A stretch of 64,000 nucleotides of DNA, taken from positions 1-64,000 of the forward strand of contig NZ_CP013382.1 in the NCBI RefSeq assembly GCF_001513745.1, given 5' to 3'. Under the pieces are notes generated by a model. The model saw only the letters and a program-made list of their open reading frames with translations. It was not told where the DNA came from and did not search any database. Positions 9,027-18,014 of the stretch are shown one piece after another. The position numbers were made by a program, and so were the translations under genes. Position 1 is the stretch's first letter. Each line of letters opens with the position of its first letter. Origin of the DNA: Burkholderia humptydooensis (GTDB taxonomy: Bacteria; Pseudomonadota; Gammaproteobacteria; Burkholderiales; Burkholderiaceae).

Positions 9027-10058
9027 ATGAAAGCGCTTGCGAAGCTCGAACGCGGGCCGGGCCTCACGCTCACGCGCGTGAAGAAGCCCGAGGTCGGCCA
9101 CAACGACGTCCTCATCAAGATCCGCCGCACCGCGATCTGCGGCACCGACATCCATATCTGGAAGTGGGACGACTGGGCGCAGAAGACGATTCCGGTGCCG
9201 ATGCACGTCGGCCACGAATACGTCGGCGAGATCGTCGAGATGGGCCAGGAAGTGCGCGGCTTCTCGATCGGCGATCGCGTGTCCGGCGAAGGCCACATTA
9301 CATGCGGCTTCTGTCGCAACTGTCGCGCGGGGCGGCGCCACCTGTGCCGCAACACGGTGGGCGTCGGCGTGAATCGCGAAGGTGCGTTCGCCGAGTATCT
9401 GGCGATACCCGCGTTCAACGCGTTCAAGATTCCGCCCGAGATCTCCGACGATCTCGCCGCGATCTTCGATCCGTTCGGCAACGCGACGCATACCGCGCTG
9501 TCGTTCAACCTCGTCGGCGAGGACGTGCTGATCACGGGCGCGGGGCCGATCGGCGTGATGGCGGTGGCGATCGCGAAGCACGTCGGCGCGCGCAACGTCG
9601 TCATCACCGACATCAACGACTATCGCCTCGACCTCGCGCGCAAGATGGGCGCGACGCGCGCGGTGAACGTGTCGCGCGAATCGCTGCGCGACGTGATGGC
9701 CGATCTGCACATGACGGAGGGCTTCGACGTCGGGCTCGAGATGTCCGGCGTGCCGAGCGCGTTCACGTCGCTGCTCGAATCGATGAATCACGGCGGCAAG
9801 GTCGCGCTGCTCGGCATTCCGCCCGCGCAGACCGCGATCGACTGGAACCAGGTGATCTTCAAGGGCCTCGAGATCAAGGGCATCTATGGGCGCGAGATGT
9901 TCGAGACCTGGTACAAGATGGTCGCGATGCTGCAAAGCGGGCTCGATCTGTCGCCGATCATCACGCACCGCTTCCCGGTCGACGACTACGAGAAGGGCTT
10001 CGCGGCGATGCTGTCGGGCGAAAGCGGCAAGGTGATTCTCGACTGGGCCGGCGCGTGA
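9027..10058 (+). CDS. tdh: L-threonine 3-dehydrogenase
   Basis: A zinc-dependent, NAD-linked medium-chain dehydrogenase that oxidises L-threonine to 2-amino-3-ketobutyrate. The 343 residues are the normal length. The catalytic zinc site is seen as [11 protein letters not shown] with GHEYVGE, the structural zinc cysteines as [15 protein letters not shown], and the nucleotide-binding motif as GAGPIGVMA near residue 172. It is the second gene of the kbl-tdh operon and ends two bases from the stop codon of the convergent kdpA. Confidence 0.95.
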   Translation: MKALAKLERGPGLTLTRVKKPEVGHNDVLIKIRRTAICGTDIHIWKWDDWAQKTIPVPMHVGHEYVGEIVEMGQEVRGFSIGDRVSGEGHITCGFCRNCRAGRRHLCRNTVGVGVNREGAFAEYLAIPAFNAFKIPPEISDDLAAIFDPFGNATHTALSFNLVGEDVLITGAGPIGVMAVAIAKHVGARNVVITDINDYRLDLARKMGATRAVNVSRESLRDVMADLHMTEGFDVGLEMSGVPSAFTSLLESMNHGGKVALLGIPPAQTAIDWNQVIFKGLEIKGIYGREMFETWYKMVAMLQSGLDLSPIITHRFPVDDYEKGFAAMLSGESGKVILDWAGA

Positions 10059-10059
10059 C

Positions 10060-11871
10060 TCAACGCGCAGCGCCCGCCATCGTCACCTGCTCGACGATCG
10101 GCCCGAGCGCCAATGCCGGTAGATACGTCAGCAACGTCATCAGCACGACCGTTCCGATCAGCAGGACGACGAAGAGCGGGCCGTGCGTCGGCAGCGCGCC
10201 GGGGCCGGCCGCGCGTCGCACCTTCAGCGCGAGCGAGCCGGCGAGCGCGAGCACCGGCACGATCGTCGCGAAGCGGCCGAACCACATCGCCGCGCCGAGC
10301 ATCGCGTTGTAATAACGGGTATTCGCCGCGAGGCCCGCGAATGCGCTGCCGTTGTTGTTCGCCGCCGACGTGAACGCATACAGGATCTCGCTGAAGCCGT
10401 GCGCGCCGGGGTTCGCGATGCCGGCGACGCCGGCCGGCAGCAGCACCGACGCGGCCGTGCCGACGAGCGCGATGCAAGGCGTCGCGAGGAGCGCGATCGC
10501 GACGAGCTTCATGTCGTGCGGATCGATTTTCTTGCCGAGATACTCGGGCGCGCGGCCGATCATCAGTCCCGCGACGAACGCCGCGAGCATCGCGTGCATC
10601 AGCATGCCGAAGAGCCCCGAGCCGGGGCCGCCGAACACGACTTCGCCCGTCTGCATCAGCGCCATCGGCACGAGCCCGCCGATCGGCGTCAGCGAATCGT
10701 GCATCGCGTCGACCGCGCCGTCGCCGCTCGCCGTCGCGATCGTCGCGTAGAGCGCCGACGAGACGATCCCGAAGCGCGTCTCCTTCCCTTCCATGTTGCC
10801 GCCGGGCATCGACGCAGACGCGCGCGCGTCGATGCCCGGCGACGCGAGCGTCGCGCTGCCCGCTTGCTCGGCGCGCATCGTCACGAGCGCGAGCGCGACG
10901 AACATCGCGAGCATTGCCGCATAGATCGCCCAGCCTTGCCGCGTGTCGCCGGCCATCGCGCCGAACGTGTGGCACAGCGCGGCCGGCAGCAGCAGAAGCG
11001 CGAGCATTTGCAGGAAATTGCTGAACGGCGTCGGATTCTCGAACGGATGCGCGGAGTTCGCGTTGAAGAAGCCGCCGCCGTCGCCGCTCAGCAGCTTGAT
11101 CGATTCCTGCGATGCGACGGGCCCCATCGGCAGAAGCTGCTCGCGGCCCGCAATCGCGCGCACGGCGGGACGGCCCGCGGCATCGAGCAGCGGCGCGCCG
11201 CTTGCGTCGGGCGCGGCTTGCCGCCGGCCGGTGCCTTGGATCGTCTGGACGGTGCGATACCCGGAGAAGTTCTGGATCGTGCCTTGCGCGATGAACGCGG
11301 CGGCGAACAGCGCGGACAGCGGAATCAGCACATAGAGCGTCGCGCGCGTGAGGTCGGCCCACAGATTGCCGACGGAGCCCGCGCCGCGCGCGGCGAGCGC
11401 GCGGATCAGCGCGAGCAGCACGGCGATGCCGGCGGCGGCCGACAAGAAGCTCTGCACGGCGATGCCGCCCATCTGGGTCAGATAGCTGAGCGTCGTTTCG
11501 CCTGCGTAGCCTTGCCAGCTCGTATTGGTGGCGAAGCTGACGGCCGTGTTGAACGCCGAATCGGCGCTGACGGCAGGAAGGGCTTGCGGATTGAGCGGCA
11601 GCACGTGCTGAACGCGCTGCAACGCGTAGAGTGCGATCGTGCCGACGACGCTGAACGACAACAGCGCGATCGCATAGGCTTTCCAGCTCATTGCCTGCTC
11701 GGGATCGACGCCCGCCGCGCGATACGTCCATCGCTCGACGGGCCGCAGCATTCGCATCGGCCACGGCGGATCGCCGTTTGCGATGCGCGCGATGTATTGT
11801 CCGAGCGGCTTGACGAGCAGCGTCAGCACGACGACGAAAAGAGCGAGCTGCAGATAGGCGTGCCTGTCCAT
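10060..11871 (-). CDS. kdpA: Potassium-transporting ATPase subunit A, orphan
   Basis: A 603-residue membrane protein of the KdpA family, the K+-selective pore subunit of KdpFABC. It has about ten hydrophobic segments and the repeated filter-loop regions, recognisable as ATNTSWQGYAGE, GDGGGFFNANSAHPFENP, GGPGSGLFGML and AANNNGSAFAGL. It is slightly longer than E. coli KdpA (557). No kdpF precedes it, and kdpB and kdpC do not follow: the gene runs straight into the convergent tdh. Without KdpB it cannot form the pump alone, so it either serves subunits encoded elsewhere or is a relic. The frame is intact. Confidence 0.9.
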   Translation of the reverse strand: MDRHAYLQLALFVVVLTLLVKPLGQYIARIANGDPPWPMRMLRPVERWTYRAAGVDPEQAMSWKAYAIALLSFSVVGTIALYALQRVQHVLPLNPQALPAVSADSAFNTAVSFATNTSWQGYAGETTLSYLTQMGGIAVQSFLSAAAGIAVLLALIRALAARGAGSVGNLWADLTRATLYVLIPLSALFAAAFIAQGTIQNFSGYRTVQTIQGTGRRQAAPDASGAPLLDAAGRPAVRAIAGREQLLPMGPVASQESIKLLSGDGGGFFNANSAHPFENPTPFSNFLQMLALLLLPAALCHTFGAMAGDTRQGWAIYAAMLAMFVALALVTMRAEQAGSATLASPGIDARASASMPGGNMEGKETRFGIVSSALYATIATASGDGAVDAMHDSLTPIGGLVPMALMQTGEVVFGGPGSGLFGMLMHAMLAAFVAGLMIGRAPEYLGKKIDPHDMKLVAIALLATPCIALVGTAASVLLPAGVAGIANPGAHGFSEILYAFTSAANNNGSAFAGLAANTRYYNAMLGAAMWFGRFATIVPVLALAGSLALKVRRAAGPGALPTHGPLFVVLLIGTVVLMTLLTYLPALALGPIVEQVTMAGAAR

Positions 11872-12014
11872 CGATTCTCCCGCTTCGGCCGCTGGTTCTT
11901 CATGTCTTCATTACAGCGCAGCGGATGTCAAACCGATCGAAAGAGTCGCGCGACGAGCGTAAACAACGCGTCAATATTTCGACTTCAAGCGATTCCGCGT
12001 GAGGCAGGCTTGCG

Positions 12015-12434
12015 TCATTGCACGCTGTCGAGCAGATGCGGATTCAATTCGATGTTCAGGATCACTAGCCAACGTCTCGGGCAATCGGCCGGAACGTCGA
12101 GCGGCGCGCCGTCATTCGGCGCGCTGCGCAGACGGCCGCTCGACCGCGCGTCGAGATATGCGCGCTGCGCGTCGGATTGCAGCCAGTAGCTGACGAGCGT
12201 GCACGTGACGAAGTTGAAGAGCAGCAGCGGCCCCGCCTCCACGTCGTGGCCGGCGATATGGGCGAGGCCCGCGAATGCCGCGGTCAGTGCCTGGCTCACC
12301 GCGATCGTGATGCACACGACCTTGACGAGACCGCGCATGCGCATCGCCGCCTTCACGTGGGCCGGCTTGTACGCGCGCCGATCGCCCGAGTCGCACGAGC
12401 GGTCGCGCCGGCGTGCGTCGTCGTCGTATTTCAT
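12015..12434 (-). CDS. Small membrane protein coupled to the acetyltransferase gene
   Basis: A 139-residue protein with two predicted membrane helices (about 37-60 and 68-90) between charged tails. No family recognised. ATG 12434 overlaps the stop of the upstream gene in an ATGA, so translation is probably coupled. An in-frame ATG at 12503 would read a Asp-Ala repeat antiphase to the neighbouring gene and is rejected. Confidence 0.55.
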   Translation of the reverse strand: MKYDDDARRRDRSCDSGDRRAYKPAHVKAAMRMRGLVKVVCITIAVSQALTAAFAGLAHIAGHDVEAGPLLLFNFVTCTLVSYWLQSDAQRAYLDARSSGRLRSAPNDGAPLDVPADCPRRWLVILNIELNPHLLDSVQ

Positions 12435-13084
12435 GCGGCGCGATCGTATGGCGCTGGCATCGGCATCGGCATCGGCGTCAGCGGCAGTTCGCGCGCCTTC
12501 CATGCGGACGACCGCGATACCGCCGCCGGCTTGCTGAGGATCGCGCTGTCATAGCCTTTGCCGGAAAAGTGCATGACGTCGACGAGCCGAAATCCTTGGC
12601 GCGTGTAGAACGCGACGAGATGCGCGGCCGGCTGCGGCGTGTCGAGCGCAAGACGCCGGTAGCCGCGCGCGGCAGCCCAATGCGCGGCGAAATCGAGCAT
12701 CGACCGGCCGATGCCGCGCCCTTGCCAGACGGGATCGACGCCGAACTGGCGCAACGTCGCGACGTTGCCGCGGCGATAGAGTTCGCATGGCGACGCGAGA
12801 TCGCGCGCGTGAAGCGTCATCGTCGCGACGAGGTGGCCATTGCAGACGGCGACGAAGCATTCGCCCGCGAGCGCGCGTTGATGCGTGACGGCGGCCGGTT
12901 GATCGACGCAGGGACAATTGAGTCCCATCCGGCCGAGCCGGGCGAACGCGCGATGCAGCAGCGCGGTCAGCTCGTTGTACGAGTCGTGCGCAGGATCGAA
13001 ACGTCGAAGCACGACGCGGCCGTCCGCATGCGTCGCGCATGCGAAGTGCATCGCTCGTTCGGTTTTCGCTCGTTGTTGCGGCAT
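12431..13084 (-). CDS. GNAT-family N-acetyltransferase
   Basis: A 217-residue protein with the GNAT acetyl-CoA motif A, QFGVDPVWQGRGIGRSMLDFA, near residue 105-125, and a C-terminal YTRQGFRLVD stretch. The substrate is unknown. ATG 13084 has GGAGG just upstream; an earlier in-frame start at 13210 adds an unlikely N-terminus. The C-terminus contains a Met-Pro repeat made by a hexanucleotide microsatellite, and the stop overlaps the next gene. Confidence 0.75.
   Translation of the reverse strand: MPQQRAKTERAMHFACATHADGRVVLRRFDPAHDSYNELTALLHRAFARLGRMGLNCPCVDQPAAVTHQRALAGECFVAVCNGHLVATMTLHARDLASPCELYRRGNVATLRQFGVDPVWQGRGIGRSMLDFAAHWAAARGYRRLALDTPQPAAHLVAFYTRQGFRLVDVMHFSGKGYDSAILSKPAAVSRSSAWKARELPLTPMPMPMPAPYDRAA
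12456..12479. repeat. Hexanucleotide microsatellite in the acetyltransferase C-terminus
   Basis: Three GGCATC units plus one GGCGTC variant encode the Met-Pro repeat at the end of the acetyltransferase. Unit gain or loss would keep the frame and change the number of Met-Pro pairs. Confidence 0.6.
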
Positions 13085-13258
13085 GTGACGCCTCCGAAAC
13101 CTCGATGGTTGCCCGAAGTGTAGGGAGTCGCGAGCGCGCCTTTCAAGAAAAAATGTCGTAAAAAATGCGGCGCGGCGATAGAGGCTGGAGGCGGCGATGC
13201 GCGAAGCCATGACGAACGTCGCGCGTTCCTTCGAGCGGCAACGTGCGTCATCGATGCG

Positions 13259-13909
13259 TCATGGCGCGGGCGCTTCGCCTTCCTTGACGAACTCCGCCTC
13301 GATGCGCACGCGCACTTCGTCGCCAACGGCCGGATACCAGCTCGTCACGCTGAATTGCGCGCGGCTGAACGTGCCGCGCGCGGAGAAGCCGAGCGTGTCC
13401 TGCCTCGTCAACGGATTGCGGCCGTAGCCATTGAACGTGACGGCGAGCGTGACGGGGTGCGTCGCGCCGCGGATCGTCAGGTTGCCGGTCAGCGTGCCCT
13501 GCGTCGCGCCCGTGCGCGCGAAGCGCGTGCCGTCGAAACGAATTTGAGGGTTGCGGGCGGCGTGGAGCGCATCGGCGCCCGCGACGAGCTTGTCCAGCAG
13601 CGGCACATTGGTGTCGACGCTCGCTGCGTCGATCGACGCCGTCACGCCGCTGCCGGCGAGCCCGCCGGCGCGCCAATCGAGTTGCGCGCTCGCGCGATCG
13701 AAGCGCATCGTGAAGCGCGAATACTTGAAGTGGTCGACATCGAACACGATGCTCCAGTGGTGCGGATCGAGCGTGTAGCGGCCGGCCGGAACGGCGGCTT
13801 CCGTCGTCGACACGCTGTGCGTGACGACCCGAAGCGGCGTGCAGCTTGCCGTCACGCCTGCGAGCGCGATCGCGCACGCGAATTGTCCCGCCCATCTCGC
13901 CGGTTTCAT
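13259..13909 (-). CDS. YceI-family lipoprotein
   Basis: A 216-residue protein with an N-terminal signal ending in a lipobox-like VTASC, so probably a periplasmic lipoprotein. The mature part is a YceI-like lipocalin barrel: YTLDPHHWSIVFDVDHF at the start, LTGNLTIRGATHPVTLAVTF in the middle. Such proteins bind polyisoprenoid or similar amphiphiles; the ligand here is unknown. ATG 13909 is preferred over 13969 because the signal peptide begins there. It is divergent from the TetR gene with 88 bases between. Confidence 0.8.
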   Translation of the reverse strand: MKPARWAGQFACAIALAGVTASCTPLRVVTHSVSTTEAAVPAGRYTLDPHHWSIVFDVDHFKYSRFTMRFDRASAQLDWRAGGLAGSGVTASIDAASVDTNVPLLDKLVAGADALHAARNPQIRFDGTRFARTGATQGTLTGNLTIRGATHPVTLAVTFNGYGRNPLTRQDTLGFSARGTFSRAQFSVTSWYPAVGDEVRVRIEAEFVKEGEAPAP

Positions 13910-13997
13910 CCGAGCCCCTTTTTGCCGAATGCGTGCGAAAACGATATCGCATCGTTTCGAGGTTGACAAAGGAGAATGATCGTTCTACCTTAAACGC

Positions 13998-14615
13998 ATG
14001 GATACGAAACCTGAACCAATCCCTGCCGCCGGCGCGCGCGAACGCTTGCTCGACGCGGCCGAAACGCTGATCTACGCGGGCGGCATCCATGCGACGGGCG
14101 TCGACGCGATCGTCAAGCTGTCGGGCGCCGCGCGCAAGAGCTTCTATACGCACTTCGAATCGAAGGAGGCGCTCGTCGCCGCCGCGCTCGAGCGCCGCGA
14201 TGCGCGCTGGATGGCGTGGTTCGTCGAAGCGACGGCAAAGCGCGGCAAGACGCCGCGCGCGCGGCTCGTCGGGATGTTCGACGTGCTGCGCGAATGGTTC
14301 GAGCAGCCGGATTTCCACGGCTGCGCGTTCCTGAACGCGGCGGGCGAGATCGAGCATCCGGACGATCCGATTCGCGTCGTCGCGCGCGAACACAAGGAAC
14401 GCTTGCTCGTGTTCGTGCGCGAGCAGCTCGATGCGCATGCGGCGGAAACGGGCGCGGATCGCCGCCATATCGCACGGCTCGCGCGCCAGTGGCTCGTGCT
14501 GATCGACGGTGCGATCGGCGTCGCGCTCGTGAGCGGCGACGCGTCGGCCGCGCGCGACGCGCGTGCGGTGGCCGAACTGCTGCTCGACGCGACGCTGCCG
14601 AGCCGGTCCGGCTAA
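13998..14615 (+). CDS. TetR-family regulator
   Basis: A 205-residue regulator with the TetR helix-turn-helix at about 15-60 ([31 protein letters not shown]). The C-terminal ligand domain has no known specificity. It faces the yceI-type gene and precedes the NTF2-like gene by 100 bases, so either could be its target. Confidence 0.85.
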   Translation: MDTKPEPIPAAGARERLLDAAETLIYAGGIHATGVDAIVKLSGAARKSFYTHFESKEALVAAALERRDARWMAWFVEATAKRGKTPRARLVGMFDVLREWFEQPDFHGCAFLNAAGEIEHPDDPIRVVAREHKERLLVFVREQLDAHAAETGADRRHIARLARQWLVLIDGAIGVALVSGDASAARDARAVAELLLDATLPSRSG

Positions 14616-14715
14616 AGCTCCGCCTTTTCATTCGATCGAATCGCAGCACCCCCGCCTGCCCGCCGCGCTCGGCGAGCCGGGCGGGTCTTTTCACGCCTTC
14701 AATCTGGAGAACACA

Positions 14716-15195
14716 ATGTCCGATTCAACCGAAATCCGCCCGCCTGTTCCGCCGTTCACGCGCGAAACCGCGATTCAAAAAGTTCGGGCTGCTGAAGATG
14801 GCTGGAACACGCGCGACCCCGAGCGCGTTTCGCTCGCCTACACGCCGCAGAGCAAATGGCGCAATCGCGCGGAATTCGCGACGGGCCGCGCGGAGATCGT
14901 CGCGCTGCTGCGCCGCAAGTGGACGCGCGAGCTCGATTATCGGCTGATCAAGGAATTGTGGGCGTTCACCGGCAACCGGATCGCGGTGCGCTTCGCGTAC
15001 GAGTGGCACGACGACGCGGGCAACTGGTTCCGCTCATACGGCAACGAAAACTGGGCATTCGACGAAAACGGCCTGATGGCGCATCGCCATGCATGCATCA
15101 ACGACATGCCGATCCGCGAAGCGGATCGCCTGTTCCACTGGCCGCTCGGCCGCCGGCCCGATGACCATCCGGGCCTGTCGGATCTCGGGCTCTGA
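14716..15195 (+). CDS. NTF2-like protein, DUF1348 type
   Basis: A 159-residue protein of the SnoaL/NTF2-like fold, close to DUF1348: [30 protein letters not shown] at the start, then [18 protein letters not shown] and a Trp-Pro-rich tail. Function is unknown; members are often small enzymes or binding proteins under TetR control. ATG 14716 follows TGGAGA. A short GC-rich hairpin region separates it from the TetR gene. Confidence 0.75.
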   Translation: MSDSTEIRPPVPPFTRETAIQKVRAAEDGWNTRDPERVSLAYTPQSKWRNRAEFATGRAEIVALLRRKWTRELDYRLIKELWAFTGNRIAVRFAYEWHDDAGNWFRSYGNENWAFDENGLMAHRHACINDMPIREADRLFHWPLGRRPDDHPGLSDLGL

Positions 15196-15239
15196 TCGGC
15201 GGCGGGTTGCATAAAGCATCGCGCCGCCTGCAACGGCGA

Positions 15240-15665
15240 AGCGCTGTTTCGCCGCGCATCACGGTTGCCGGCGCACCGATCTGCAGCGCGAGCGCCGTGC
15301 CCTTGTCGAGCGGGCCCGCGACGATCAGCGGCGCGCTGCGCTCGTGCATCGAATGCAGATCGAGCAGCCAGTCAGCCTCGTCGACGAACGGCCGGATCGC
15401 GCGCGCACGATCGAGTTCGACCGAGTGCTTCGACAGATCGTCGAGCACGGCGGGCGTTCACACGCGACAGCAACGCATCGACGACGATCGCGCCGCACAC
15501 TTCGTTGCCGTGCGTGAGCGCGTTGATCATCACGTGCGGGCCGGACACGCCCGAATCGAAGCGATGCACGTAATCGACGCCGGCGTTGCCGATGCGATGC
15601 GCATCGAGGTCCGGAAAGTCGACCTCGATCGAATAGTGAGGAAATACGGGAGCCGATTCGGTCAT
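15240..15665 (-). pseudogene. Succinylglutamate desuccinylase/aspartoacylase-family gene, deleted
   Basis: From ATG 15665 the frame reads a typical N-terminus with the zinc motif HGNEVCGAIVVDALL, then changes frame at about 15455-15470. The other frame continues with AVLDDLSKHSVELDRARAIRPFVDEADWLLDLHSMHE. Compared with the family, roughly 30-40 residues are missing at the junction and the C-terminal part is lost after about 15245. Two deletions therefore disabled the gene. It lies next to the tartrate-type dehydrogenase, and an iteron-like site overlaps its start codon. Confidence 0.75.
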
Positions 15666-15681
15666 GGTGAGCTTTTTCGGG
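15664..15681 (-). repeat. Isolated origin-type iteron, 12 kb from the array
   Basis: ATGGTGAGCTTTTTCGGG is the exact reverse complement of CCCGAAAAAGCTCACCAT, identical to the copies at 2755 and 2900 in the origin. It is inverted relative to the array and overlaps the start of a dead gene. Confidence 0.7.
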
Positions 15682-15776
15682 AGTCGGGGAAAATGCCGCG
15701 CGCCTTTACGTCGGAAGCGCGTCGTCGTCGCTGTTGTCGGCGGCTTCGGCGATCACGTCGAACGCGGCCGATCAGC

Positions 15777-15807
15777 GATCAGCCGAGCAGCCGATCAGCC
15801 GAGCAGG
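15777..15807. repeat. Short tandem duplication at the dehydrogenase stop
   Basis: CGATCAGCCGAGCAG occurs twice, one base apart, and the dehydrogenase stop codon lies in the second copy. It looks like a small local duplication without a clear function. Confidence 0.5.
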
Positions 15808-16883
15808 TGCGCGACGATCGCGTCGCCCACTTCGCTCGTCGATGCCTGGCCGCCCATGTCGCGCGTGCGCGGGCCGTGCTTCAGCACGTGCTCGATCGCG
15901 GCGACGATCGCATCATGCGCCTCACGGGCGGGGCCCGCGCCCTCGCCGAGGAAATCGACCATCATCGCGGCCGACCAGATCATCGCGATCGGGTTCGCCA
16001 CGTGCTTGCCCGCGATGTCCGGCGCGGAGCCGTGCACCGGCTCGAACAGCGACGGAAACCGGCGCTCCGGGTTCAGGTTCGCCGACGGCGCGATGCCGAT
16101 CGTACCGGTGCATGCGGGGCCGAGATCGGACAGGATGTCGCCGAACAGGTTCGACGCGACGACGACGTCGAAGCGCTCCGGCTGCATCACGAAGCGCGCG
16201 CACAGGATGTCGATGTGCTGCTTGTCCCACGCGACGTCCGGATAGCGCGCGGCCATCTCGGCGGCGCGCGCGTCCCACCACGGCATGCTGATCGCGATGC
16301 CGTTGCTCTTCGTCGCGACGGTGAGCTGCTTCGCGCGGCGCTGCGCGAGCTCGAATGCGAACTTCATCACGCGTTCGGTACCGTGCCGCGTGAACACCGC
16401 CTGCTGGACGACGAACTCGCGATCGGTGCCCTCGAACATCGCGCCGCCGACGGCCGAGTATTCGCCCTCGGTGTTCTCGCGCACGATCATGAAATCGATG
16501 TCGCCCGCCTGGCGGCCGGCGAGCGGGCACGGCACGCCGTCGAACAGGCGCGCGGGACGCAGGTTCACGTATTGATCGAACTCGCGCCGGAATTTGATCA
16601 GCGATCCCCACAGCGAAACGTGATCGGGCACCGTATCGGGCCAGCCCACCGCGCCGAACAGCAGCGCGTCCATGCCGGAAAGTTGCGTCTTCCAGTCGTC
16701 CGGCATCATCTGACCGTGCTTCGCGTAGTAGTCGCAGCTTGCCCATTCGATCGGTTCGTATTCGAAGCGCAGGCCGAAGCGGCGGCTCACCGCGTCGAGC
16801 GCGCGCAGCCCTTCGGGCATCACTTCCACGCCGATCCCGTCGCCGGGGATGACGGCGATCTTGTACACCTTGTCGCTCATGCT
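15795..16883 (-). CDS. ttuC: Tartrate dehydrogenase/decarboxylase or D-malate dehydrogenase
   Basis: A 362-residue NAD- and divalent metal-dependent decarboxylating dehydrogenase of the isocitrate/isopropylmalate family. It shows VIPGDGIGVEVMPEG at the N-terminus, LRPARLFDG, FMIVRENTEGEYS, the NAD/metal site DVVVASNLFGDILSDLG, and FEPVHGSAPDIAGK. The NTEGEYS loop is typical of the tartrate/D-malate branch rather than LeuB. ATG 16883 is chosen over an earlier ATG with an unrelated extension. The gene is divergent from a LysR regulator. Tartrate and D-malate specificity cannot be separated by eye, so the symbol is tentative. Confidence 0.85.
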   Translation of the reverse strand, partial: SMSDKVYKIAVIPGDGIGVEVMPEGLRALDAVSRRFGLRFEYEPIEWASCDYYAKHGQMMPDDWKTQLSGMDALLFGAVGWPDTVPDHVSLWGSLIKFRREFDQYVNLRPARLFDGVPCPLAGRQAGDIDFMIVRENTEGEYSAVGGAMFEGTDREFVVQQAVFTRHGTERVMKFAFELAQRRAKQLTVATKSNGIAISMPWWDARAAEMAARYPDVAWDKQHIDILCARFVMQPERFDVVVASNLFGDILSDLGPACTGTIGIAPSANLNPERRFPSLFEPVHGSAPDIAGKHVANPIAMIWSAAMMVDFLGEGAGPAREAHDAIVAAIEHVLKHGPRTRDMGGQASTSEVGDAIVAHLLG

Positions 16884-16946
16884 GGCTTCCTCATCTCGTG
16901 TCCTGCCGCGCGCATCGGCCGAGCCGGGCGCGCGCGGCATCAAAGA

Positions 16947-16975
16947 GGCGATCGCGCGGGGCTTGCGCGATCGCC
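16947..16975. promoter_or_regulatory. Perfect inverted repeat in the ttuC/LysR divergent region
   Basis: GGCGATCGCGC and GCGCGATCGCC form an 11-base stem with a seven-base loop, 64 bases upstream of the ttuC start. It could be a LysR operator or an RNA hairpin in the ttuC leader; it has no U-run, so a terminator is unlikely. Confidence 0.45.
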
Positions 16976-17045
16976 GATCCATGCATTCTATTTATTTCTG
17001 GAAGGATTAAAATCGGCCATTCGGTTAATCGACTTTCCACGCACC

Positions 17046-17963
17046 GTGAACAATTCCCCGAACCTCGATGACCTGCGCGTGTTCAGCGTCGTCGTGCGGC
17101 TCGCGAGCTTCAGCGCGGCCGCCGAGCAGCTCGCGGTGTCGCCCGCGTACGTCAGCAAGCGCGTCGCGCTGCTCGAAAAGCAGCTCGGCACGCGGCTCCT
17201 GCATCGCTCGACGCGCCGCGTCGCGGTGACGGAAGCGGGCGAGCGCGTCTATGCATGGACCGAGAAGATCCTCGACGACGTCGACCATCTCGTCGAAGAC
17301 GTGTCGACCACTCGCAGCGTGCCGCGCGGCACGCTGCGGATTTCAAGCAGCTTCGGCTTCGGCCGGCACGTGCTCGCGCCCGCGCTGCTCGACTTCAACG
17401 AACGCTATCCGCAACTGAACGTGCGGCTCGATCTGTTCGACCGGCTCGTCGACGTGGCGGGCGAAGGCTTCGATCTCGACATCCGGATCGGCGACGAAAT
17501 TGCCGATCACCTGATCGCGAAGCGGCTCGCGACGAACTACCGGGTGCTGTGCGCGTCGCCCGGCTATCTCGCGCGACACGGCACGCCGCGCCAGCTCGCG
17601 GATCTCGCCGCGCATCAGTGCCTCGCGATCAAGGAGCGCGATCATCCGTTCGGCGTATGGCGGCTCACGGTGCGCGGCGAGACGTCGACAGTGAAGGTTG
17701 GCGGCGCGCTGTCGACGAATCACGGCGAGGTCGCCGTGCAGTGGGCGCTCGCCGGGCGCGGGATCGTGCTGCGCTCGATCTGGGAGGCGGGGCCGCTGCT
17801 TGCGAGCGGCAAGCTCAAGCGCGTGCTGCCGGACGCGCTCCAGCCGGCGAACGTGTGGGCCGTGTATCCGGCGCGGCTCGCGGCGTCGGCGAAGGTGCGC
17901 GTGTGCGTCGATTTTCTCGCGGACGCGTTCGCGCACCTGAACGAGCGCGCGAACGGCGGATAA
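17046..17963 (+). CDS. LysR-family regulator
   Basis: A 305-residue LysR protein with the usual N-terminal helix-turn-helix (LRVFSVVVRLASFSAAAEQLAVSPAYVSKRVALLE) and a substrate-binding domain from about 95. It starts with GTG 17046: the reading frame upstream is open for a long way but carries no homology, and no ATG is available near the domain start. Divergent from the tartrate/D-malate dehydrogenase gene, it is its probable activator. Confidence 0.85.
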   Translation: MNNSPNLDDLRVFSVVVRLASFSAAAEQLAVSPAYVSKRVALLEKQLGTRLLHRSTRRVAVTEAGERVYAWTEKILDDVDHLVEDVSTTRSVPRGTLRISSSFGFGRHVLAPALLDFNERYPQLNVRLDLFDRLVDVAGEGFDLDIRIGDEIADHLIAKRLATNYRVLCASPGYLARHGTPRQLADLAAHQCLAIKERDHPFGVWRLTVRGETSTVKVGGALSTNHGEVAVQWALAGRGIVLRSIWEAGPLLASGKLKRVLPDALQPANVWAVYPARLAASAKVRVCVDFLADAFAHLNERANGG

Positions 17964-18014
17964 TCGTTTGGTGAGTGCATCTGCAACTAACTGCCCATCC
18001 CGGAGGAACCCGCA

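Noticed and set aside
7839..9968. A 709-codon minus-strand frame over kbl-tdh
   Set aside because: It is opposite two well recognised enzymes and has the His/Arg/Asp-rich composition of GC-rich antisense frames.
15207..17045. A very long N-terminal extension of the LysR regulator
   Set aside because: It is the antisense shadow of the tartrate-type dehydrogenase and the dead aspartoacylase gene; LysR homology begins at GTG 17046.
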